In this document: piece after piece, positions 24,126 to 34,577 of the stretch
Layout: each line of letters opens with the position of its first letter
How positions within the stretch are numbered: position 1 is the stretch's first letter
Assembly (NCBI GenBank): GCA_030762895.1
Contig: CM061070.1
Span: 75,007,804 to 75,071,803, forward strand
Length of the DNA stretch: 64,000 nt
Direction: 5' to 3'
Source of the DNA: Sophora flavescens
Taxonomy: Eukaryota > Streptophyta > Magnoliopsida > Fabales > Fabaceae
Program-made: the position numbers and the translations under genes
The notes under the pieces: generated by a model
Database searches by the model: none
Told to the model about the DNA's origin: nothing
Seen by the model: the letters and a program-made list of their open reading frames with translations, nothing else

Positions 24126-25094
24126 TAACCTTGTTCCCAGTGTAAACCTTCCACCCTTATTACTCGTTTCTCTTTTGCCACCTTTTTAGCAGCGCGTACT
24201 TTGTTTCTATCTGTTTTATATTTCTTTACGTTACAAACTCTTGCACTATGCCCTATAATTCCACATTGATAACATAGAATCCCTTCAAATGGACAAGCAT
24301 CTGCCAAGTGGTCTTGCTTTCCACACTTTGAGCATTGACGAACCGAGTCTCGGTTCTTACTACAATCCTTCGCTAAGTGTCCCACTTGATTACAGTTGTA
24401 ACACTTAACTCCTTCTACTGGACAAGTTTTAGCCATATGTTTTGGGTCTCCACAATTATAACATCTTCTGACTTGGCCTTGGATTTGGTTCTTTTGGCCT
24501 CCACTTCCTGGTGCAATAACATGATAAATTTGTTGATTTTGATCATTTCCTGGGGTTCTGAAATAAGGTTTCCTCTGGTTTTATTTCTCCTTCTTATTCT
24601 GCTGAAATTGAAATCGAGATGATCCGTAGGTAGTACCGAATAGTCTTTACCTTTCCCTTTCTGCTCCACTTTCGACACTCTTCAACTAAAGCTTGAAAGT
24701 TGCAAATTCAGCGGTAGCACAAACTCTTTGATTCTGTATCGTAGGCCTCCTTGAATCTCTTACACTCCCAACCTTCATCAGATTGAGTTTGGAAGAAACG
24801 GACATACTTAACTAGAAATTCAAACTTTGCGGTGTATTCATCCACAGATAGTTCGTTCTGTTGTAATCGTAAGAACTCATGTCCCTTCTCAACTCTAGCG
24901 CTCTGAGGAAGATACTTATCCAGAAAAACAGTGCGCCAAACACTCCAAGTATATTCCTGGTTAACCGCCTCCAGTATATGCTTGATCTCCGCCCACCAGC
25001 ATCCAGCCTCTCCAAAAAGCAGATAAAGATCATACAAAACCTTTGATTCTTCAGGGCTGTTGATAAGCTCAAAAATCCTTTCTAATTCATGTAT
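24126..25094 (-). pseudogene. Chromovirus-type gag with four CCHC knuckles
   Basis: The first part (25090-24708) carries a retrotransposon gag domain, with ...EAGCWWAEIKHILE and WSVWRTVFLDKYLPQSAR followed by RLQQNELSVDEYTAKF, a segment conserved among plant chromovirus gag proteins. After a frame change near 24700 the nucleocapsid part shows four CX2CX4HX4C knuckles: CYNCGDPKHMAKTC, CYNCNQVGHLAKDC, CSKCGKQDHLADAC and CYQCGIIGHSARVC. A basic tail follows and the frame stops at 24125. The N terminus is missing because an Athila-like LTR begins at 25095. The gag packages element RNA. At least one frameshift makes this copy non-functional. Confidence 0.82.
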
Positions 25095-26455
25095 TGATGA
25101 GTGTGATTTTATCTCATATTTCCTTGAAATTTTGCATGCATTTTCATGAAGTTTAGGCATTTTTAATTTGATTTTTGTTAGTTTTTACCTTAGAACGGGT
25201 AAGGTGGTTTTGTGGTGTTTATGTACAGGAATTGAAGATTAAAAAGCTCAAGACCAGTTATGTTGGAGTTTGCATGAAGGCAGAGCTTGAAGAGCAAGAA
25301 AACTGAGCCAAACTGAGCCCATCACGGCCATGATTGAGTAGGGCTGAAAAGAAAGAAGGTTAAACTCAGAACTGGTCATGGCCAGGCCGTGATGGCCATC
25401 ACGACCATGACATGCCAACTGAACCAGACCCTCACAGGCAGAACTGATCACGGCTAGGCCGTGATGGTGGTCATGGCCGTGATAGACCAAACAGCGAAGC
25501 CATCTCCAAGTCAGAACCCATCACGGCCTGGTCGTGACGCGCAATATCTGGAAATTTAATTGTTGATTTAATCTGATTTTGTAACAACTTTAATCCCAAG
25601 TCACCCTACATTATAAATAGGACTCTAAGCTCGAAAATAGGGATCCCTTGGGCTGCTACCTTAGGCAAAAATTAGGATTTCTCTTCTTCTCAATTCCTTC
25701 TCTTCTCTTTGGTTTTCTTTTATGCTTTTGTTAATCAAGCTTTCTATGAACATGGCAATGCTTGAGTAGTTGTTTTTATTTCTAGGAATTGGAGCTATGC
25801 CCAAGATTTGTTTTATGTTATGAACTGACGTTTTACTTCTTGTTAATTTCAATTCGCTTTCAATTTAATTCATATTGCATGAATTACTTGTGAATTTGGT
25901 GCGCACTTATTTTCATGTGATACTCTAATGAGGAACCTAGCGGTGAACTTAGGTATCGGATCTATAGGAATCAAACTTAGGACTTAAATCACGAGAGTTA
26001 GAGGCGGTTCTTCGAGGGTTCACTGATTTGTCACAAACCTTAAAGGGTTCGATTTAAATTCAATTACCACGAGAGTAGGGGTTGGTTTAATCGGGCACGG
26101 TTCTTGTATATCGAGAGGGAACATTAACTTATTTAGGATAAATTCACCTTCAAATCAAATTTCGATAATTAATAAGAGGGGTAGTCAATTTAGTAACATG
26201 AGCAGTCTTGTTGGTAACCCAATTCCTGGAAATCTCTTTTGATGTTGAAAAATCCCATATTTGATTTGATTGCGATTTTGTTTGATTGCGTTTTAGATAT
26301 TTGATTTGTTAGTTAATCTTTTAAAAACCAAATCTTTTTCTAGTCCGGTTTAATTGATTTAATAATTGATAGTTATTTAAGATCACGGTCCTGTTGGATT
26401 CGATCTTTTTATTACTTGACGACGAAGCCGTACACTTGCGGATTCGCTCCCATCA
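25095..26455 (+). repeat. 5' LTR of Athila-like element
   Basis: The boundaries TG...CA are set by the gag of the host element on the left and the primer-binding site on the right. The length is 1361 bp. A TATA box (TATAAATA, 25612-25619) lies about 520 bp into the LTR. The region 25310-25545 contains repeated GCCGTGA/TCACGGC words. Confidence 0.8.
25310..25545. repeat. Imperfect palindromic repeats in Athila U3
   Basis: Several imperfect units of about 50 bp each begin CAGAAC or similar and contain TCACGGCC and GGCCGTGAT in opposite orientations (near 25320, 25375, 25445 and 25510). They lie just upstream of the TATA box. They could be promoter elements or simply a tandem duplication, and function cannot be read from the sequence. 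Confidence 0.65.
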
Positions 26456-26461
26456 AGTTTT

Positions 26462-26480
26462 TGGCGCCATTGCCGGGGAC
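26462..26480 (+). promoter_or_regulatory. Primer-binding site of Athila-like element
   Basis: TGGCGCCATTGCCGGGGAC lies six bases after the LTR end. It matches the TGGCGCCGTTGCCGGGGA consensus of Athila and Tat elements, which is complementary to the 3' end of a tRNA (usually reported as tRNA-Asp). One base differs from the consensus. Confidence 0.85.
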
Positions 26481-26571
26481 TGTGCTTTCTTGAATTTCAA
26501 TTTAATTTTTAAATTGATTTTCCTGGACCTTTTTTTTATATATTAAATTTTTCTAGTATCTATCTCTCTCT

Positions 26572-27944
26572 TTGCAGGTATTTTTCTCTTTTATGCGAAG
26601 ATCCCAAAGTCTTGGAAATCTTGTTGAAGTTGACCCCGCGATCGAAAGGACCTTTCATAGACGTGGGAGACTACAAAGACAAAGAGCGAGAGAAAGGTTG
26701 ATTCTCATTCCACTCATGGCGAATCTACCGGATACCAAACCACTGAAGGACTACGCAGCCCCAAATGTTAGGGGTTTGTGAAATGGGATTGCTAGGCCAG
26801 AAATTGAGGCGGAGAACTACACTATACCGCCTCTGTTAATTGGCATGATTAGGCAAAATCAATTTGGAGGATTACCCTCGGAGGACCCAACTGATCATGT
26901 GGAGACATTCTTGGAGTTCACCGATGCAATAAGAATTCAAGGTGCCCCGATTGATGCTATTCACTTGAGGTTATTCCCCTCCTCTCTGACTGGAAAGGCA
27001 AAAGCTTGGTTGAAGCAAGTGCCCGCTAATACTTTGTCAACTTGAGACCAACTAGAGCAGGCATTCTTGGAGAAATTATTCCTCCATCCAAGACTCGCTA
27101 CCTACGAACTCAGATCACCTGCTTCTTCCAAAAGGATATAGAATGTTTATCCGAAGTTTGGGATCGTTACAAAGGATTGCTAGAGTCTTGTCCACATCAT
27201 GGACTCGAGAGGTGGTTGTTAGTGCATACCTTCTACAACGGATTGGATTACTCTTCGAAGATGTCACTTGACTCCGCAGCTGGTGGAGCCTTTATGAATA
27301 GACCTCTGACTAAAGCGTTCAATATCATTGAAAACGTAGCCACCAACTATCACCAATGGGGTTCGAAAAGAGGTAATATCCAGAAAAAGCTTTCGGGGGG
27401 TAAGTTTGAAATGAATAGCACTGATCTAATTATGTCTAAATTTGACTAATTGAATAAACGCTTTGATAAGCTTGAAAAGGCTAATGTGAGCTCAATAGGT
27501 GTTACTAATGTTGTTTGTGAGATTTGTGGAATGCAGGGACATGACATAATGGAGTGCCCACATGGTATTGCTCCTGGATCCGGTGCTTCGGGGGAACAAG
27601 TGAACTCTTGTCACAACTTTTATGACACGAACCCGAAGTTGCCAAATTATGCTCCCCCAAATCCTTACAACCAAGTGAGGGAGAATAATCCTTATATCTC
27701 CTACGGGAACTACAACAACACATTGAACCACGAATTCCAGAAAGGCCAAGGTAATAGAAAACCCGCATCGGGGTATCCTCAGGTACAAAAGTCTAAACTT
27801 GAGTCTCTTTTGGAAAATTTTGTTGAAACTCAAACAAAGCAAAATGAAGAGTTTAGGCAACAAGGTAGGGCAGTCAATGAGGCAATAAAAGAGTTAACAT
27901 CTAAGGTAGATAACTTAGCCATCCATAAGAGAGAAAGAGGAACA
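26572..27944 (+). pseudogene. Athila-type gag, partial
   Basis: In order: an N-terminal segment (26572-26781, ending NVRGL) and a stop codon; the gag core (26845-27045, FGGLPSEDPTDHVETFLEF and LTGKAKAWLKQVP); a TGA that replaces the expected Trp codon at about 27043; a frame change; FFQKDIECLSEVWDRYKGLL at 27120-27180; and a zinc knuckle (CEICGMQGHDIMEC) near 27515-27560. The frame runs out at about 27944, where LTR-A-type sequence starts. At least three disabling changes are visible. The gag would form the cytoplasmic particle of the element. Confidence 0.8.
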
Positions 27945-28772
27945 ACTTTTGCTGAGAGTTTTTCGAGTTTCGGAAAGGAAGAGGGTCATATTTTCGGTGG
28001 AGATTCGGTATTCTTATGAGTTTTGTAACTTGGAGAAAATGGAGAAAACTTGGTGAGGAAGATGAAGAGAAGTGGGGAGAGGGCAGCTGCGGTTTTGAGC
28101 CTTTATATAGGCTTAGATTTAGGTTTTGTTTGGTTCCTTAGAGTCTAAATAATGGGTTTTGTGAATATTAAATTAATATATGATTAATCATAGTTAATAG
28201 TTAACTTAACTAAGGTTATTTTGGCTAATCATGGTTAATAATATGTGGCTCAAATTTGATGGAGGTGTGACTGATTTTGGGCCACACATAGTGACTCACC
28301 AATGAGTCACCGATCCTATCCATTAGCGGTTCCCTGGAAATTCAGTGCGCTTTCCGTCATTGACCCGATTTCGGTTTTTGAGAGAAAAATAATGAAACGA
28401 AATAGGTATGGTTAAGTATATATGGATGTACGAATTTGAGGAGATGTGGGAGGTTTACAATAATGTAAAATGAGTGGTTAAAAGTGCGTAGATGTGTCTT
28501 GTTAATACCTGAAGCTTTGAGGATATTTTGATTTTTTACCTAAAAATCATGATTACTGGCATTTAATGTTCATAAATGCTTGGTGACTCATCCTCCATAA
28601 GTCATCATGTATGACTCGTTGTCCCGATCTCTTGACAGGTCTCTGCAGTTCCATTTGCGACTCCGTCGGTTTCTCGATTAGCGTTTTACGCCCGAATCGA
28701 GTATAAAACCTAATTATTTTGAAAATTTTCAAAATAACCTAATTAAAAAAACAGAAAAATCGGGTTGTTACA
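27945..28772 (-). repeat. 5' LTR remnant of gag-only element
   Basis: This is nearly identical to 22217-23288 of LTR-A but lacks an internal stretch of about 245 bp close to the LTR end. It also lacks everything below the Athila junction. In sense (-) it starts TGTAACAACCCG at 28772. It carries the same TATA box (near 28105). It proves that LTR-A and this remnant are the two LTRs of one family, most simply of one element. Confidence 0.82.
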
Positions 28773-29724
28773 GCTGCTCCACTCGAAATTGCTCACCAAC
28801 GAGGAGAGGAATAGAAGAGGCATGTCAAATGATGTCCTCTGTCCAGGATGCCAGGCTGGGCCAGAATCTATCATGCACATTCTGAGGGACTGCGAGGCTA
28901 CTGCTGAGCTCTGGAATAGAGTCATAGACGCTGCTAACTGGAGTAAATTCTTTAGCCTTGGCTTAGTGCCATGGCTTGAGTGGAACCTGTCAGCTCAAAA
29001 CATAGGTGTTACCCCATGGAATTGGATTTCGTTTTTTGCAGTGATAGTCGCTTCACTTTGGAAAGACAGAAATATCTCAGTGTTTGCTAAGGAGTCCAAG
29101 ATGGATGAAGATTTGTGGCATCAGATCTGCGCCCAGGTCCGCGATATTGAGAGGGAAATCAACAACCCTCTTAATTCCACCAACAGTAGCAGAGTAAAGG
29201 TAAGGGTTTGCTGGCAACCTCCTCCACTAGGTTTTATCAAGGTCAACATCAATGGCGCGCACAACAACTGGTCAGGGATTTCCGCTTGTGGAGGGCTGGC
29301 TCGTGACAACCAAGGAACTTTTATCAAGGGCTTCTATGGTAATTTGGGAGAATGCTCTACGCTGATTGCTGAGTTCTGGGCTCTCCTTCACGGCATGAAG
29401 ATGGCAAGGGACCTCCGCTTTGATAAAGTCATCTTCGAGACAGACTCTACTGTAGTGGTGAACCTAATCTCAAAAGGGTCTTCATCAAACCATCAAATTC
29501 AATCTCTTTTGGAAGAGATTTTCCAGCTTGCTCGGTCATCTGGGTGGCAGATATCATTTCAACATGCCTTTAGAGAGGCATACAAGAGTGTCGATTTTTT
29601 GCCTAAGAATGGCTTTGATGCCCCTTTAGGTGTTCATTTGACAGAGGCTGTTAGTTCTACCTTAGAGTTATTCATTTCCAATGACTGTAAAGGGTGTAGT
29701 TCACCCAGACTGATTTTGAGTTAG
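28773..29724 (+). pseudogene. LINE ORF2 C-terminus: zinc finger and RNase H
   Basis: This open frame of about 317 codons continues the LINE interrupted at 19098. It begins with LLHSKLLTNEERNRRG followed by CPGCQAGPESIMHILRDC, the zinc-binding region after plant LINE reverse transcriptases. From about residue 145 there is an RNase H domain of the plant type (VKVNINGAH in the usual place of the DG motif, then GGLARDNQGTFIKGFYG, LIAEFWALLHGMKMA and FETDSTVVVNLI). The first catalytic position reads N (NINGA), where active copies usually have D (NVDGA or NTDGA), so activity is doubtful. The frame ends at a stop without a clear poly-A tail. Unlike the 5' half, it is uninterrupted and rich in CAG and CTG. 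Confidence 0.88.
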
Positions 29725-29733
29725 GGTATCTTT

Positions 29734-30027
29734 AGGGTGTGTTTGGGTAAACAACTTCATTAAAGAACTATCGCATAAGCATCACCGTATGAGAGCTTTA
29801 ATGTCATTGAGAGGATTTGAATAGTGAAAAACACGGAAATATTGTTTAGTACATAAGCTCTTATGATAATTCCATAAGCTTCTCCCAGTAACTTATGAAA
29901 ATAAGTCAAAAACTCCTTATGGGATGACACAAGTTATTTTTATAAGCTCTGCCAAATACACTGCATAAGAGCTTATGTCATCAGATAAGTCAAAAGGAGT
30001 TTAAATAAGCTCTTCCAAATGCCACCT
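29734..30027. mobile_element. Possible MITE-like foldback
   Basis: It begins AGGGTGTGTTTGG and ends CCAAATGCCACCT, an imperfect inverted pair. Internal inverted words (ACATAAGCTCTTATG near 29850 and CATAAGAGCTTATGT near 29963) allow a hairpin. I could not define a target duplication, so the class is uncertain. Confidence 0.4.
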
Positions 30028-30261
30028 TAATAATATAAGCTCCCCTTTTTAATAAAAAATAATACCCCCAATCCATGATGGTTATCAGATGATACGCATT
30101 ATCGTGGAAATTTTTTTTTATTTTTATTTTTTTACTATCGTTTTTTTATCAAGAGTTTTTTTTTAACTATCTGAATATAGTTATTGTTGTTGACAAGTTC
30201 TTTCCCAAATATAGTTCCTTCAATTGTCGAGGTGATCGAACATACATTTTTTATTTGGCAA
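30028..30261. other. Non-coding backbone left of copia 1
   Basis: This AT-rich sequence with T runs shows no gene. It joins in sequence to 43401 onward once copia 1 and its one duplicated GCTTG are removed. Confidence 0.6.
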
Positions 30262-30266
30262 GCTTG

Positions 30267-30537
30267 TGTTAAAAACAGAGCAATACATCATAAAGAGTTT
30301 ATTGAGAGAATGTCTTATTGAATTCAGAAAGCAAGTGTTGGCTTTATAGCCTTACAAGATAACAAAAATAGAAGCACTAACTGAACCACGTTTTTCATGG
30401 CCTGCAACATGGTGGCTAATTGATGGGAAAAACTAACCCCTATCTGCACATTCCTAAAGAATAGGGTTTTATTTAACAAACTAATAAACTCAAAAACAGT
30501 AAAACTAAATGACCGTTAAAGTCTCTACAGTCCAACA
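30267..30537 (-). repeat. 3' LTR of copia 1
   Basis: This 271-bp LTR is preceded by the duplication GCTTG. It is followed on the inside by the purine tract. It differs from the 5' LTR at 10 bases, all substitutions. Confidence 0.95.
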
Positions 30538-30548
30538 TTCCCTCCCTT
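30538..30548 (-). promoter_or_regulatory. Polypurine tract of copia 1
   Basis: On - it reads AAGGGAGGGAA and lies directly before the 3' LTR, the position of the plus-strand primer. Confidence 0.85.
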
Positions 30549-30568
30549 AAACTATATGCAGAAAGCAT

Positions 30569-32171
30569 TTAGTTTACTTTTGAAGCTTCAACCATTCCCA
30601 GCATGCTACGAAGTTTCAAGAACTGATCTAACTTGAGGGGCGTTGTCATTATGTCTACAACCTGTTCTTGAGAACTACAGTAGCTCAATTCCACAACTCT
30701 ATCTTTTACCAAGTCTCTTAGAAAGTGAAATCTTATATCAATATGTTTGCTTCTGCCATGAAAGACTGAATTCTTGGATAGCTTTATTGTAGAGCTGTTG
30801 TCACATTGAATCACAGTACTCTTTTCCTCTTTATGACCGAGCTTCTCTAACACCCTTCTCAACCAAACACACTGACATACACAAGATGCAGCAGCTACAC
30901 ACTCAGCCTCAGTAGTGGACAGTGTCACTACAGGCTGTTTCTTAGAAGACCAAGACACTGCTGCAGAACCAAGCAAGAAAACAAAGCCAGAAGTACTCCT
31001 CCGATCATCCAAATCACCAACAAAATCACTGTCAGTATATGCCACCAGATTTGTGTTGCTTCTCTTTTTGTAGAAGATTCCTAACTCAGTTGTACCTCTC
31101 AAGTACCTTAGTATCCTTTTTCCTGCAAGCCAATGAGATTCAGTTGGACAAGACATGAATTTGCTAATGAGACTTACTGCATACATTAAATCAGGCCTTG
31201 TTGCAGTCAAGTACATCAAACTGCCAACCAACTTCTTGAACAAGGTTGCATCAACTTTGGTTCCTTCTTCATCCTTGGACAACTTTGTGCCTGGGACTAT
31301 AGGATTCTGCACTTTGAATTCATCATTATTCATTCCAAACCTTGCTAAAACTTCACAAGCATACCTTCTTTGACACACAAAAATCCCATCAGGACTCTGT
31401 ACCACCTCAACCCCTAAAAAATACCTCATTCTTCCCAAATAAGACATGTCAAATTCCAACGTCATTGAATTCTTAAATTCATCACACATACTCCTATCAT
31501 TCCCAGTATATATTAAATCATCAACATAAAGGCTTACTATTAAAAATTTACTTCCTTCCTTCGACTTTGTAAACAGTGTGTGTTCACAAAAGCGCCTTTC
31601 GAAGCCTTCTCGAACAAAATATGCTTCTATCTTGCTATACCATGCTCTCGGTGCTTGCTTAAGGCCATACAACGCCTTCCTTAGCCTGTAAACTTTGTCT
31701 TCTTCACCTTTCTTCTCATATCCCAGTGGCTGTTGCACAAAGACTTCTTCCTTGAGCTCACCGTGAAGGAATGCGCTCTTTACATCCAACTGAAAAACAT
31801 CCCAACTGTGTTGAGCTGCCAAAGCAAGTATCAATCGAATGGTGTCAAGTCTGGCAACTGGAGTAAATACTTCAGTATAATCAACTCCATACTGCTGCGC
31901 ATACCCCTTCACCACTAGCCTTGCTTTGTACTTCTTTATCTCTCCATTCTCGTTAAGTTTAGTCTTAAAAACCCACTTAACTCCATCTGGTAAAACAATA
32001 AGCTCCTAAGTCCTTTTTTTCTATTGATTCAATTTCTGCTATAATTGCCTCCTTCCACTTCTTGCTCTTGACAGCTTCTTCGAATGTAAGGGGATCATCT
32101 TCAGTAAGCATCATCATATCATTTAGACCATCTTCATCCGATAAGCCTTCACCTGTTTCATAGTCTTCCAT
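30569..32171 (-). pseudogene. Copia 1 reverse transcriptase and RNase H
   Basis: The main frame (31915-30569, 448 codons) starts inside RT. It shows FQLDVKSAFLHGELKEEVFV, YGLKQAPRAWY and the catalytic SLYVDDLIYTGND, then copia RNase H motifs: YTDSDFVGD with the first acidic residues, TTEAECVAA and CDNSSTIKLSKN, ending in the family-typical HIDIRFHFLRD. The N-terminal RT segment (32171-31977, with DDPLTFEEAVKSKKWKEAI) is in another frame, so one frameshift lies near 31990. The domains copy element RNA into DNA in cytoplasmic particles. All visible catalytic residues are intact, so the frameshift is the main defect. Confidence 0.92.
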
Positions 32172-32300
32172 CCAAAATGGTGCTCTTCTTACCCTCCCTT
32201 CATTTGGAATAGGTGAATCATTCTCATGTGACTCATCCGAAGGAGAATCAGTTTCACTTGAGTTTCTTGTATCACCACCATTGCTTTCATCTTCATTGCT

Positions 32301-33764
32301 CTATGCTCCTTCTTCACTGTCATTCCCATCATCATCTTTCCATTCTAAAACATCCAACCTGCACTCTACTTTGTTTCTGCCCCAATCCCAACATTCATCT
32401 TCTTCAAAACTTACATCCTTGCTAATGATGATTTTCTTGGAAACTGGATCATATAATCTATAGGCCTTTGATTCATCACTTACTCCCATTAAAACACACT
32501 TCTTTCTCTTGTCATCCAACTTGCTTCTCCTCTGGTCTGGAATATGTGCATGGGCTACACACCCAAAAACTCGAAAGTAATCAACTACTGGCTTCACACC
32601 GCTCCATGCCTCTTCTGGAGTTTTATTTTGCACAGCCACGGTAGGACATCTATTGAGGATATGCACACTCCATTTTAAAGCTTCGGGCCAAAACATTTTA
32701 GGAACTCGCTTCTCGACCAACATAGAACGCACCATGTTCATTATCGTCCTGTTTTTCCTCTCAGCAACTCCGTTCTGCTGAGGGGTATAGGCTGCGGTCA
32801 ATTGTCTGCTTATGCCTTCAACCTTGCAAAACTCTATAAACTCGTTTGAGGTGAATTCACCACCTCTATCTGTCCTCAAACAAGTGATGTATGCACTAAT
32901 TTCCTTTTCAACACAAGCTTTAAAGTTTCTAAACATAGTAAAGGCCTCTGACTTTTCATGTAAAAAGTAAATCCAAGTTTTACGAGTGAAATCATCAATA
33001 AAACTTAAGACGTACCTCTTATTACTGTTTGATGCTGGTTTGATAGGCCCACATATACCTGAGTGCACAAGTTGTAGCTTGTTTGATGCCCTCCATAGAC
33101 TCTTCTTAGGCATATGATCTCTGTGCTGCTTTCCAGTTAAACACTCTGTGCATATCTTCTTTGGAATCTTGAGTGTAGGCAGCCCATTTACCATCTTCAT
33201 ATAAGAAAGTGTCCTCAACCCCTTATAGCTTAAGTGACCAAAGCCACAATGCCAAAGATGAGATTCATCTTCTGACACAGTCTGAAAACATGAAGAAGCT
33301 TTTGGTATCATGGCAGCCAACAAGAAAAACATTCTATTTCCACTCATATCAGTCTGCATAATTAATCCTTTCTTAGGATGATATACACTACACTTCCCAT
33401 GCTGAATTAAAATTGCTAAGCCCTTTTCTTGCAGTTGTCCTATGCTTAATAGACTGTTCTTAAGCTCAGGAATGTAATAAATATCTGAAATTACCTGAGT
33501 AACTCCATTCACTTGAAGACGAACGCTGCCTCTTCTCATAACGGCCATTCTGGTGTTATTTCCGAGTTTTACGGTTTGCCTGAAGCTTTCATCCAGCTCT
33601 GAGAACCACTCCTTGTTTCCAGTCATATGGTTGCTACATCCAGAGTCAAGAAACCACACTTCCTCCCTCTTGGCTTGTTTGAGTTCAACACAGGACATTA
33701 GTAATAACTCTTCTTCTTCCAATTCAGCATAGTTGGCCTTTTTTTTCCCAATCAGGACACTCAT
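32301..33764 (-). pseudogene. Copia 1 protease and integrase
   Basis: This is an open frame of 487 codons. The protease active site is in VWFLDSGCSNHMTG near residue 40. A GAG-pre-integrase zinc-binding region follows (HLWHCGFGHLSYKGL and CTECLTGKQH). The integrase core has D in SFIDDFTRKTW, D in RTDRGGEFTSNEF and E in AERKNRTIMNMV. A stop codon at the C-terminal end (after DSEEGA, at 32301) separates it from RT, where an intact element would read on. It inserts element DNA into the genome. Confidence 0.9.
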
Positions 33765-34091
33765 ATTGATAGTGTCCTAACTTGTGACACTTGAAACACT
33801 CGATAACAGCTTTGTTGAAGGATTGCCTCCCCCTTCCACTGCCACGACCTCCTCTAAATGCGCCTCTGCCTCTACCCCTTCCTACTTTATCTTCATAGGA
33901 GATCTTTAGAACCTGCTCTTCTTCTCCATGGCTTCTCATCCTTTGCTCATGAACAAGAAGACTACTCTGCAACTCATTAATAGTCATCGTGTCCAGGTTG
34001 TTGGATTCCTCAATCGAGCACACTACATAATCAAATTTTGAGACCATCGATCTCAAAATATTTTTGGTAATGATTGTTTCACTCATACGTT
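33724..34091 (-). pseudogene. Copia 1 gag, C-terminal part
   Basis: From 34091 it reads MSETIITKNILRSMVSKFDY, a conserved copia gag segment. A Gly/Arg-rich linker (GRGRGRGAFRGGRGSGRGR) and a CCHC knuckle, CFKCHKLGHYQYEC, follow. It overlaps the protease-integrase frame by about 40 bp in another register. The frame is cut at 34092 by LTR-D. Removing LTR-D and one ACGTT puts it in register with the N-terminal part at 42525-42983. Confidence 0.9.
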
Positions 34092-34278
34092 TGTGACACC
34101 CTAAACCCGGCATCACATGGTTACCCAAATGTGGAAATATTTCTGATTTACAAAGCTGGTTACTTTCGGAAAGTATCATTTACTCGATGGACGAGTACAC
34201 TAAAAACGGTAGTTTTTTTTTTGAGATGAAGGAATGAAACAAGATAGAGGTGATGAACACTCAAAACATGAATTGAAG

Positions 34279-34283
<5 letters not shown>

Positions 34284-34321
<38 letters not shown>
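34284..34321. repeat. (AT)n microsatellite
   Basis: About 38 bp of alternating AT lie in the left part of LTR-D. Confidence 0.95.
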
Positions 34322-34577
34322 CATGTCTCAATGAGAGCCAAGTTTCAGTACATAAGATAAGGCCATATCAACGGCCATTGCAACAGAGTTAGACATCTAG
34401 AAGATACAGCTTAAAAGAGAGTAAGTAAAGACACATGGAAAGAGGGTCCGGAACCACATCCAAAAGATAACTCTAAAAGTCAGATAACGGAAGATTATCC
34501 ACAAAATGCTCCGAGCTGGTTACTGACACTGGCTGCAAGCAGGGTCTCCACAAAGGCTCCCACGAGACGAGACCTCA

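Larger units (their letters stand above)
25095..27944 (+). mobile_element. Truncated Athila-like gypsy element
   Basis: There is one 5' LTR (25095-26455, TGATGAGTG...CCCATCA), a primer-binding site and a partial gag. Neither pol nor a 3' LTR is present. On the right the sequence passes directly into LTR-A-type sequence at about 27945, so a deletion removed the rest of this element together with the gag start and most of the host element's 5' LTR. The Athila/Tat assignment rests on the TGGCGCC-type primer site and the gag motifs. Confidence 0.78.
19099..28772 (-). mobile_element. Gag-only (TR-GAG-like) LTR element inside the LINE
   Basis: The components in - orientation are a 5' LTR remnant (28772-27945), a gag gene (25094-24126), a non-coding region, a purine tract and a complete 3' LTR (23288-19099). 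LINE sequence resumes on both sides. No protease, reverse transcriptase or integrase is present between gag and the 3' LTR, where about 840 bp of non-coding DNA lies instead. This fits the non-autonomous class known as terminal-repeat retrotransposons with a gag domain. Alternatively pol was deleted. The sequence beside the 3' LTR (GAAATTTCGAGGACGAAATT on -) is the usual 3' end of chromovirus-type gypsy elements. The middle is interrupted by an Athila-like element. Confidence 0.75.
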
